DNA of 52,712 bases, taken from contig JAEXRM010000114.1 in assembly GCA_023440865.1 (NCBI GenBank), forward strand, positions 1 through 52,712. Reading direction: 5' to 3'. The stretch is from Bacillota bacterium. GTDB taxonomy: Bacteria > Bacillota > Clostridia > DSM-8532. How positions within the stretch are numbered: position 1 is the first letter of the stretch; every line of letters begins with the position of its first letter. The translations under genes and the position numbers were made by a program. Positions 27,664 to 34,740 of the stretch are shown here, one piece after another. Under the pieces are notes generated by a model. The model did no database searches. It had not been told where the DNA came from and saw only the letters and a list, made by a program, of their open reading frames with translations.

Positions 27664-30483
27664 TCATTCCGGTGCAGCAGCCCGGGCTGCTGCCGGGAAG
27701 ATCGACCGGGGATCCGGCAGCGACGCCGGCAGGAACGCATGACCGCCCTCGACGACGATGCGGCGGCTTTCCCCCGGCAGCAGGTCGAAGTACTCGTCCG
27801 ACAGCATGACCCGCGGATCAAGCCCGAAATGGACCGCGTGCGCGAAGACATTGGCGCGGACGCTGAATGCGGCCTGGCCATCACGGATGGCTATGTCCCC
27901 GATGGACAGGTCCGGCACCGCCAGCTGCCAGGATCGGAAGGAGCCGTGGCTCCAGGTCGCCGGCAGGAGTGACGGCAGCGCGTCGTCCTTGTCCGGAACC
28001 TGGAAAACGGCTGGCAGTCCGAGATGATCGATGCCGCAGGCGTCGGGAAGCCGGAAGCGGAAGAGCACGCGCCGGGAACGGGCAGGCAGATGGACATCCC
28101 GTTCCGGCAATGGACCATGGCTGCCGTCGAACCGGACAAAGCCATAGGCAAGGCGCACGGATACCGGTCGATCGGTTTCGTTGATGCCCGTCACGGCGTA
28201 TTCGGAACCACAGGGCCGCAGGATGAGCTTGACCTGGGCGAAGGCGCGGCGCACGAACGGGAACGAGATCTTGCGCTGCAGGTAATAGTCGATGGTCGTC
28301 CACCCGGTCTCGCCCCAGGTGTCGTTGTACATCCAGTAGATGGCGCCGGCGCAGTGCGGCTTTGCCCGGAGCGCCTCGAGCGAGTACCCGTACATCATGC
28401 CCTGGCACAGCCCGGCATACAGCAGGTAGGCGTCAAGGTCCATGCCTTCCGGATCGCGGTAGTGCTTGTTGATGCCGGCCAGCACGGTATCCTTCTCGAA
28501 ACCGTTGTTGTGATCGCGCCATACCGGGCTGTCGCGCACCACCGGCTCCCCGCCGTGGTAGCGTTCGATGGAGGCAAGCCGGCAGGGTCCGACGTACCCG
28601 TATTCGGATACGAACTTGGCCGTCACCTTGTCGAAAGCGGTGGGCTCGATGCGCTTTTCCACATCCGGATTCATCATGCACGCGCTCCAGTGGTGCACGT
28701 CGCCCGCCGCCGGACTGTCCGGCCGCAGGCCGCCATAGGGGGAGCTGTTCCAGTACGGCGTGTCCGGCGAGTACTGGTGCAGCAGCCGTGGTGCGATGTC
28801 ATTCCAGATCCGCATGCCACCGAAAGGCAGGAGGACGTCCGAACCCTCCCACCAGCCGTCGTATGCGCTGTGGATCTCGTTGTTGCCGCTCCACAAAACC
28901 AATCCGGGATGATTGCGCAGGCGGATGACCTGGTGGGCGATCTCGGCGGCGCATTCCTCGCGGAACCAGGCAAGATGGTCGGGAAAGGCGGAACAGGCGA
29001 ACATCAGGTCCTGCCAGATCAGGATGCCGGCTTCATCGCACAGGTCGTGGAACAGGTCGGTCTCATAGAAGCCGCCTCCCCAGATTCGGAGCATGTTGTA
29101 GCCCGAGCGGGCGGCCTCCGCCACCAGCGTGCGGTACTTGTCATCCGGGATCCGCAGATAGAGGGAATCGGACGGGATCCAGTTGCCGCCCTTGCAGAAA
29201 ACGGCTTCCCCGTTGATCTGCAGCGCGAACAGTCGCTCGGTCTCGGCGCTGCCGTCCGGCCCGGCGCCAGGGGAGGCGGTTGATCCGGGATTTGCAGGAG
29301 ACGCGGGATCCACGTCAGCGATCGGCGAATCGTCGATGGCGATGGTCCGAATGCCGAAACGCACCGGCTCATGGTGCGCAACCGCACACGGGAACCGTGA
29401 ACCCCGTGAAGGCCCTGACAGTTGTGCGGCCACCGAGACGGCAGCCTCGTACAGACTGGGTGTCCCCATGCCGTTCGGCCACCACAGCTGTGGCCGGTCG
29501 ATCCTGACCGGGATCTCGAGCCGGTTCCAGCCCGACCGCAGGCAAACGCGCCGTTCGATGTCGCACACCGGCGCACCCGCCTGGGCCATCCGGATGCGCA
29601 ACACCGCCTCGCAGGTGGAAAGCAGCGGGAAAGCGTCCACCTCCGCGGCGATCGTCACATGCGCCGCCGCCGGCGGCCGGATGCCGGATGGCCCGGCGGG
29701 CAGCCAGTCGATCGCCAGGGTGCGGACATGCACGGAGCGGATGGCCAGCAGCCGTTCCGCGACAAGGCGGACCGGCCCGCCCAGACCACAGGTGGCCAGC
29801 CGGGGGCCCCAGTCCCATCCGAACACGTACTGTGGCTTGCGCAACCCGGCTCGGCGCCAGTCCCCGCGCGGATGATCCGGCCGGGGGCTCCGGTCGCCCT
29901 CCATGCACACGAAGGGCCTGATGGATTCGAGTTCCCGCTCGTCCACGGTTTCCTGGCCGGAGGTGATCCGGATCTTCAGGCAGTTTTCGCCTGTTTTCAA
30001 CAGCGGCAGGACATCCTGCACAAACGGGCGGAACGCGTTGCGGTGGCGGCCGAGCGGCCGGTCGTTGAGGAAGATGTCCGCCACCGTGTCCATGCGGTCA
30101 AGCGACAGCACCACGCGATCGGCATCCAACAAGGCCGCATCCGCCTCGAACCGGTTGACGAACCACCAGGCCCGGTCCTCGACCCATGCGCAGGCATCGG
30201 TGTTCAACCCCTCGAGCGGCTCGGGGATGCGTCCCGCCTCGATCAGCGGCACATGCACGTCGCAGGGCAGGGTGACCGCATAGCCCGTGCGTTCGGGCGG
30301 CGAACAGTCCGTGCCGGCATCCCAGCCCGAACGAGTCAGCCGGGCGGGATCGGGGGGGCTGTCCAGCGGGGATTCGAACAGGTGCCAGCCCCCGGCCAGC
30401 ACCCTTTCGTCATGGGCGGAGGGCAAGGTGCCCCCGGCAGGTGATGCCCACATCCTGCCGGTCATGTCTGTCGGCTGCTGCAT
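27664..30483 (-). CDS. GH2 beta-mannosidase
   Basis: This 939-aa intracellular exo-beta-mannosidase (no signal peptide) has an N-terminal sugar-binding jelly roll (LPCDVHVPLIEAGRIPEP, AWWFVNRF), an Ig-like domain and a TIM barrel. The acid/base Glu is about 536 in LWSGNNEIHSAYDGWW and the nucleophile about 627 in FVSEYGYVG. C-terminal beta domains complete the usual length. Substrates are likely mannan-derived or N-glycan core oligosaccharides. The start at 30483 has GGGAGGACCGC before it. It is divergent from the LOTUS/DUF3825 gene. Confidence 0.94.
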   Translation of the reverse strand: MQQPTDMTGRMWASPAGGTLPSAHDERVLAGGWHLFESPLDSPPDPARLTRSGWDAGTDCSPPERTGYAVTLPCDVHVPLIEAGRIPEPLEGLNTDACAWVEDRAWWFVNRFEADAALLDADRVVLSLDRMDTVADIFLNDRPLGRHRNAFRPFVQDVLPLLKTGENCLKIRITSGQETVDERELESIRPFVCMEGDRSPRPDHPRGDWRRAGLRKPQYVFGWDWGPRLATCGLGGPVRLVAERLLAIRSVHVRTLAIDWLPAGPSGIRPPAAAHVTIAAEVDAFPLLSTCEAVLRIRMAQAGAPVCDIERRVCLRSGWNRLEIPVRIDRPQLWWPNGMGTPSLYEAAVSVAAQLSGPSRGSRFPCAVAHHEPVRFGIRTIAIDDSPIADVDPASPANPGSTASPGAGPDGSAETERLFALQINGEAVFCKGGNWIPSDSLYLRIPDDKYRTLVAEAARSGYNMLRIWGGGFYETDLFHDLCDEAGILIWQDLMFACSAFPDHLAWFREECAAEIAHQVIRLRNHPGLVLWSGNNEIHSAYDGWWEGSDVLLPFGGMRIWNDIAPRLLHQYSPDTPYWNSSPYGGLRPDSPAAGDVHHWSACMMNPDVEKRIEPTAFDKVTAKFVSEYGYVGPCRLASIERYHGGEPVVRDSPVWRDHNNGFEKDTVLAGINKHYRDPEGMDLDAYLLYAGLCQGMMYGYSLEALRAKPHCAGAIYWMYNDTWGETGWTTIDYYLQRKISFPFVRRAFAQVKLILRPCGSEYAVTGINETDRPVSVRLAYGFVRFDGSHGPLPERDVHLPARSRRVLFRFRLPDACGIDHLGLPAVFQVPDKDDALPSLLPATWSHGSFRSWQLAVPDLSIGDIAIRDGQAAFSVRANVFAHAVHFGLDPRVMLSDEYFDLLPGESRRIVVEGGHAFLPASLPDPRSIFPAAARAAAPE

Positions 30484-30640
30484 GCGGTCCTCCCGCGGCC
30501 CCGCCGTGTTTCTTCATCGCATCGGATGGCTCCGGGGCCGTTCTTACGGTCATTGTGTCAAATGGATCGTTTCGGCGAAAGCGCATTTTTGCCACGGGCG
30601 ATACAGTTTTTGTCCTGTCCGGTCTGATTGCGCCCGTTTC

Positions 30641-30670
30641 TTGCGAAGCGATTGCCGCACGTGATATGGT
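30641..30670 (+). promoter_or_regulatory. Promoter of the LOTUS/DUF3825 gene
   Basis: -35 TTGCGA and an extended -10 TGATATGGT are spaced by 18 bp, giving a transcript start about 30 bp before the ATG. Confidence 0.55.
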
Positions 30671-30707
30671 AAAATCCGACGACAGACCGGAACAAAGGGG
30701 GAGCGAC

Positions 30708-32075
30708 ATGAATCGGAACATCGAGACCGTGCTGGGTGAATGCATCCAGCAGGCGGCGGATGCGAACGGCATCGCAAAGCTCGCGGACATCGGTTCGCTG
30801 CTTCGGGACAAGGGCGTGGATTACAAGGCGCTGGGCTGGCCGAAGCTGTCCATGGCGCTGCAGGAGTATCCCGACGCCATTTCGCTCTGGCTTGACAGCT
30901 CGTTCACACCGCCGGTGGCGTTCGCCCGCTGGATCAAGCCGGCCGATGGCGAAACGTCGCAGCATGAGGACCCCGCGGAAGCCACCGTGGCATCGTCTGT
31001 CGATACGGCCATCGAAGCGGCCGTGCCATCCGGAGCGGCCATGGCGTCCGATGCCGCGGAGAGCTCGGCGTCGCCCGCGTCGGCACCTGAACGCAAGCCG
31101 CTTCCCGCCAGAAAAGCGAATGGGCCGTTGGCCGCGCATCCGGGCAACGAACTGACCCGCTGGGCCTATCTGGTGCACATTCCGACCATGCTGGCCGACC
31201 TGGCCCGCATCGCCCTGCCGGAGGTCTGGAACGTGCCTGGCAGTACCGACGAGGACAGCGCGATCCTGCTGAGCTACCTCAAGTACACCTTTGTCCGGCT
31301 GCGGCGCGAGGGAAAGGTCTGCGAGGACCCGGAGCACGGCATCGCCGCGTTCCACACCGGCCTGGTCGACCACCGGTACGAGCCGATCTATGCGCTGTTC
31401 GAGCCGAACCACAGCCAGAACTTCGTTCAGAAATGGAAGCTGAACGGGTTCTGCATCGCCGGCGAGGACGCGGCCGGGAAGCGGCTTGTCGCATCCTTCA
31501 ATCCGCTGCCGGAGCCCGCGGTGTACTTCCGGAGCCTTCATGACATGTTCTACGACATCGGCGCGCCAGAGCCCATCATGGATTACGAGCACATCCTGCT
31601 GGAAAATGTGGACCGCCTGCCGAAGAGCTACCTGCTCGAGTACTGCACCTCCGACAGCGATCTGGCCGCGTTCATCCGCAGCACGCCCTACGAGCGGGGC
31701 GTGAGCGCCGATCAGTACCATGCGGAACTGGCCGCGCGCATCCGGGCCGACATGCGGTATTACCGCCGGTTGATCGGCCGGTTCAAGGAGGCGGTGGCCA
31801 TCGCGCTGAAGCGGGTGCGCTGGAATTACAAGACCGCCATTCCCATGTACTATCCGGTTCGGAACATCATGTCGCTGCTGCTGCCCCTGTCCCTGGTCGA
31901 CGACGACCAGGCCGATGTCGCGCTTGTCGTGGAACGGCTGGAGAACGGCAATTATCTGGGGCATACGATCCTGACGCTGCAGATGGCGTACAACAACGCA
32001 CGCCTGGTGTGCAGGCTCGAGAGCGACTGGCTGCGGGTGGATGCCGGCCATTTTGGCGCGTGGCCCGAGCTGTAG
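30708..32075 (+). CDS. LOTUS/OST-HTH-like and DUF3825 domain protein
   Basis: This 455-aa protein has an N-terminal ~70 residues (NGIAKLADIGSLLRDKGVDY, then ALGWPKLSMALQEYP) resembling the winged-helix OST-HTH/LOTUS fold, which binds RNA in other proteins. An Ala/Ser/Glu-rich linker of about 70 residues precedes a conserved C-terminal DUF3825 region with LSYLKYTFVRLRREGKV, FNPLPEPAVYF and the end VDAGHFGAWPEL. The domain order LOTUS-linker-DUF3825 is known from databases, but no function is established; RNA-related roles are inference. AAAGGGGGAG sets the ATG at 30708. It is a single-gene unit between a beta-mannosidase and an AraC gene. Confidence 0.85.
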   Translation: MNRNIETVLGECIQQAADANGIAKLADIGSLLRDKGVDYKALGWPKLSMALQEYPDAISLWLDSSFTPPVAFARWIKPADGETSQHEDPAEATVASSVDTAIEAAVPSGAAMASDAAESSASPASAPERKPLPARKANGPLAAHPGNELTRWAYLVHIPTMLADLARIALPEVWNVPGSTDEDSAILLSYLKYTFVRLRREGKVCEDPEHGIAAFHTGLVDHRYEPIYALFEPNHSQNFVQKWKLNGFCIAGEDAAGKRLVASFNPLPEPAVYFRSLHDMFYDIGAPEPIMDYEHILLENVDRLPKSYLLEYCTSDSDLAAFIRSTPYERGVSADQYHAELAARIRADMRYYRRLIGRFKEAVAIALKRVRWNYKTAIPMYYPVRNIMSLLLPLSLVDDDQADVALVVERLENGNYLGHTILTLQMAYNNARLVCRLESDWLRVDAGHFGAWPEL

Positions 32076-32232
32076 CGGTGTATGCCCGTGCCGGGGCACG
32101 GCATGGCCGGGCCGGGCACTGCCGGATCGAGACGATGCGCGGCATGGCCGTGCCGATGCGGTACCTGACCAAGCGGCAGCATGGCCGGACCGAAGCGGCG
32201 CCTTGCTGCGCCGAAGCGGGAATGGACCGGAT

Positions 32233-33138
32233 TCACGGCGGTGCGGAGCCACGTCCTTCTGCCGCCTGGGGAGGCGCCGGCTGCCGCAGCAGGGTGCCCG
32301 GTGCCGTCCCCCGCACCCTGCGGTATGCGCGCGCGAATGCCGAGGCGCTGCCGAACCCTGCCTCCAGTGCGGCCTGTGTGATGTCGCACCGTCCCGAACG
32401 GATCCAACGTTCCGCCTCGCATAGGCGCACATGCTCGACATAGGTGCGGAACGAGCGGCCGGTTGCGCGACGGAACAGGCGCGACATGTAGGCGTAGCTG
32501 AGGTTCATCCGCCCGGCGGCCGCCGCGAGGTTCACCGGTTCGCGAAAGTGGGCGCCGAGCCAGTCGATCAGCGGGAGAAGCCGCTCCAGGACTGAGCCGT
32601 CCGGCAGCATGTCGTCTCCGCCCAGCAGGCCTTCCCGGAACAGCAGCACGATCATCCGATACAGGCAGCTGCGCACCTGAAGCTCGTACCCGGGGCGCCT
32701 GTTCGCGATCTCCCCGTACAGCTCCCACACCAGGTCGTGCCATGCGGGCAGGCGTTCGCGCAGCCCGCGGTGCAGGTCCGTCCGCGCATGCGTCGGGTGC
32801 AGGAACGTGTACAGATGCCGCCGTGCGGGATCCTGTCCGGATGTGCCCTCCAGCAGGTCGGGCAGGAACTGGATCACCAGCACGCGGCTGTCTCGACCTG
32901 CCATGCCGGTGATCGCATGCGGCGTGCCCGCTCCGAAGACCACCAGGTCGCCGGCGGCGGCGTGAAGACCACCCGCGTCCGACACGAGCTGGATGCCGCC
33001 CTCGAGGGCGTACAGGAGTTCGACGTATTCGTGATGGTGCGCGCCGTAGGAGAACGTGGCGCCCTTGCCGGCCAGCAGAAAGGCATCGACGGGCAGCGGC
33101 TGCGTCGCCGTCAGCAGGGTTTCCCGGAATGCATCCAT
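32233..33138 (-). CDS. AraC-family transcriptional regulator
   Basis: This 301-aa protein has an N-terminal cupin (YGAHHHEYVELLYALEGGI, AAAGDLVVFGAGTPHAI) and a C-terminal double HTH (VNLAAAAGRMNLSYAYMSRLF, CDITQAALEAGFGSASAFARA). A short Pro/Ala-rich tail follows. CGGAGGAAA precedes the start. It is upstream of no obvious target on its strand and convergent with the DUF3825 gene. The chromate-type transporter genes lie upstream on the same strand (64 bp), so they may be cotranscribed. Confidence 0.94.
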   Translation of the reverse strand: MDAFRETLLTATQPLPVDAFLLAGKGATFSYGAHHHEYVELLYALEGGIQLVSDAGGLHAAAGDLVVFGAGTPHAITGMAGRDSRVLVIQFLPDLLEGTSGQDPARRHLYTFLHPTHARTDLHRGLRERLPAWHDLVWELYGEIANRRPGYELQVRSCLYRMIVLLFREGLLGGDDMLPDGSVLERLLPLIDWLGAHFREPVNLAAAAGRMNLSYAYMSRLFRRATGRSFRTYVEHVRLCEAERWIRSGRCDITQAALEAGFGSASAFARAYRRVRGTAPGTLLRQPAPPQAAEGRGSAPP

Positions 33139-33202
33139 CCGCGTTTCCTCCGATGCGGGTCCTTCACGGCCCTGACCGCCTCGCGGACGGCCCTGCGCTG
33201 TT

Positions 33203-33781
33203 TCACACCAGGCTGTACAGTATGCCGCCGATCACGCCGCCGACAGCGATGACGAGCATCGGGTTGACCTTGAAGCGCGCAATGGCGGCATAAGCGCCGG
33301 CGGCAAGCGCCAGGCCGATGAAGTCGAACTGGCCGATGCCCGTGATGGCACGCCACCCGCCGGCGACCGTCGGAAACAGCACGGTCATCAGGATGGCGGC
33401 GCCCGCGGAGGCGATCAGGCCCACTACGGCGGGTTTGAGCACGCGCAGCATGCCTTTGATGGCGTCCAGGTTCCGGTATCGGTAATACAGCATCGACAGG
33501 ATCAGGATCAGGAAGAACGATGGCGTGACCGATCCGAGTGTGGCGACAAGGCCACCCGGGACACCGGCCATCTTCGTGCCGACGAAGGTGGCTGAATTGA
33601 GCAGGATGGGGCCGGGTGTCAGCTGGCTGATGGTGACAAGGTTGGTGAACTCGGTCTGTGTCAGCCATCCCTCGGCATGTACCGTGACCTCCTCGATCAA
33701 CGGCAGGATCGCGTAGCCGCCGCCGAACCCGAGGATGCCGATCTGGCAGAAGCGCAGGAACAGGGAAAGCAGCATCGTCAT
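33203..33781 (-). CDS. Chromate-transporter-type membrane protein, second half
   Basis: This 192-aa short-chain CHR protein has about six membrane helices. It opens LLSLFLRFCQIGILGFGGGYAILPL, followed by LVTISQLTPGPILLNSATFVG (family signature PGP) and GLVATLGSVTPSFFLI. Such proteins work as heterodimers with a second half, encoded here immediately upstream. The natural anion is uncertain; chromate or sulfate is the family guess. The start overlaps the upstream stop (ATGA), and AGGAGG precedes it. Confidence 0.93.
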   Translation of the reverse strand: MTMLLSLFLRFCQIGILGFGGGYAILPLIEEVTVHAEGWLTQTEFTNLVTISQLTPGPILLNSATFVGTKMAGVPGGLVATLGSVTPSFFLILILSMLYYRYRNLDAIKGMLRVLKPAVVGLIASAGAAILMTVLFPTVAGGWRAITGIGQFDFIGLALAAGAYAAIARFKVNPMLVIAVGGVIGGILYSLV

Positions 33782-34455
33782 GACCGATCCTCCTGGTTGC
33801 TGTTTTCTGCACCGTCACCGGCATCGGGGTCGGCGCGGTTATCCGGGTCCGCAGCTTTTCCTGTGGCGGGGGCGGCGGCACCAGCGGCCTTGCGCCGGTT
33901 CCGCAGGACACGCAGGCCCGCCGGCGCAAGGCCGGCGGCGATACCCGCCAGCACGATGAACGCCGGATTCACGCGCAGCAGGAATGCCAGTGCGAAGGCG
34001 ATCGCCATCAGGGGCAGACCGAAGCGGGCGAGGCCCTTGCGGGCGTCCTTGCCCATCTTGATCACGACATCGACCATAATGGCCGCGACGGCTGCATTCA
34101 TGCCGCGAAAGACCGCGGCGACGACAGGGTTGCCGATGAACGCCGCATAAAAGACCTGCAGGACGGAGATGATCAGCAGCGGTGGCGCCACGGTGCCCAG
34201 CAGGGTGCAGATCGCGCCGGGCACGCCGGCCACCCGATACCCGACCGAGAGGGCGGAGTTGACGGCGATGGCGCCTGGTGCCGCCTGCGCGATCGCCACG
34301 AGGTCGGACATTTCCTCTTTCCCGATCCACTGCAGTTCGTCGACAAACCTGCGCTGCAGCATCGGGATGGCCACATAGCCGCCGCCGATGATGAACAGGC
34401 TGATGCCGAACGAGGATGTGACCAGTTTGGTCAGGGTTTTCAGACTTCTTTCCAA
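33778..34455 (-). CDS. Chromate-transporter-type membrane protein, first half
   Basis: This 225-aa short-chain CHR protein has SSFGISLFIIGGGYVAIPML, LVAIAQAAPGAIAVNSALSVGY and GAICTLLGTVAPPLLI. The C-terminal ~40 residues are charged and Ala/Asp-rich, probably a cytoplasmic tail. I place the start at a TTG (34455) because AAAGGAG lies six bases before it. An in-frame ATG 51 bases upstream would put two palindromes inside the protein and lacks a ribosome site. It is coupled to the second-half gene. Confidence 0.9.
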   Translation of the reverse strand: MERSLKTLTKLVTSSFGISLFIIGGGYVAIPMLQRRFVDELQWIGKEEMSDLVAIAQAAPGAIAVNSALSVGYRVAGVPGAICTLLGTVAPPLLIISVLQVFYAAFIGNPVVAAVFRGMNAAVAAIMVDVVIKMGKDARKGLARFGLPLMAIAFALAFLLRVNPAFIVLAGIAAGLAPAGLRVLRNRRKAAGAAAPATGKAADPDNRADPDAGDGAENSNQEDRS

Positions 34456-34472
34456 GGGCCGCTCCTTTGTTC

Positions 34473-34520
34473 CGGATGCGTCATGCATCCGGTCATTGTG
34501 TGCCATGCCCGCATGCGGGC
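34473..34520 (-). repeat. Two palindromes in the chromate-transporter leader
   Basis: CCGGATGC-gtcat-GCATCCGG (34473-34493) is a perfect 8-bp inverted repeat, and GCCCGCATGCGGGC (34507-34520) is a perfect 14-bp palindrome. Both lie between the likely promoter and the ribosome site, so they may be operators or RNA hairpins controlling the transporter. Confidence 0.7.
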
Positions 34521-34535
34521 CGTACGCCTTCCTGC

Positions 34536-34564
34536 ATCATATGACAGAATCGTGCAGATGGAAA
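34536..34564 (-). promoter_or_regulatory. Probable promoter of the chromate-type transporter genes
   Basis: On the minus strand, -35 TTTCCA (34559-34564) and -10 TATGAT (34536-34541) are separated by 17 bp, upstream of two palindromes. Confidence 0.5.
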
Positions 34565-34654
34565 CCATGCTTTTCGTTTTGGGTCCATCCGGCCTCGCAG
34601 GGCTGGCACGGCCGGGTTCCGCGGCGGTGTCGCCGGCCCGGATGCCATGGCAAC

Positions 34655-34720
34655 TTGAACGGTTCCATATCTGGTGGTACGATCCTCTCGTGGCAGGGTA
34701 CTGATACCATATCTTGTACC
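34655..34720 (+). promoter_or_regulatory. nrdAB promoter with two NrdR-like boxes
   Basis: -35 TTGAAC (34655-34660), 17 bp, and -10 TACGAT (34678-34683). ttCCATATCTgGTggt (34663-34678) fills the spacer, and taCCATATCTtGTacc (34705-34720) lies downstream. The two resemble NrdR boxes (core around CTATAT-N-TTG) and start exactly 42 bp apart, four helical turns, as needed for cooperative repressor binding over the promoter. Confidence 0.75.
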
Positions 34721-34740
34721 ACGTACGAAGGAGACACCGC

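Noticed and set aside
34456..34506. ATG start of the first chromate-type gene 51 bases upstream
   Set aside because: No ribosome site there; AAAGGAG points to the TTG at 34455.
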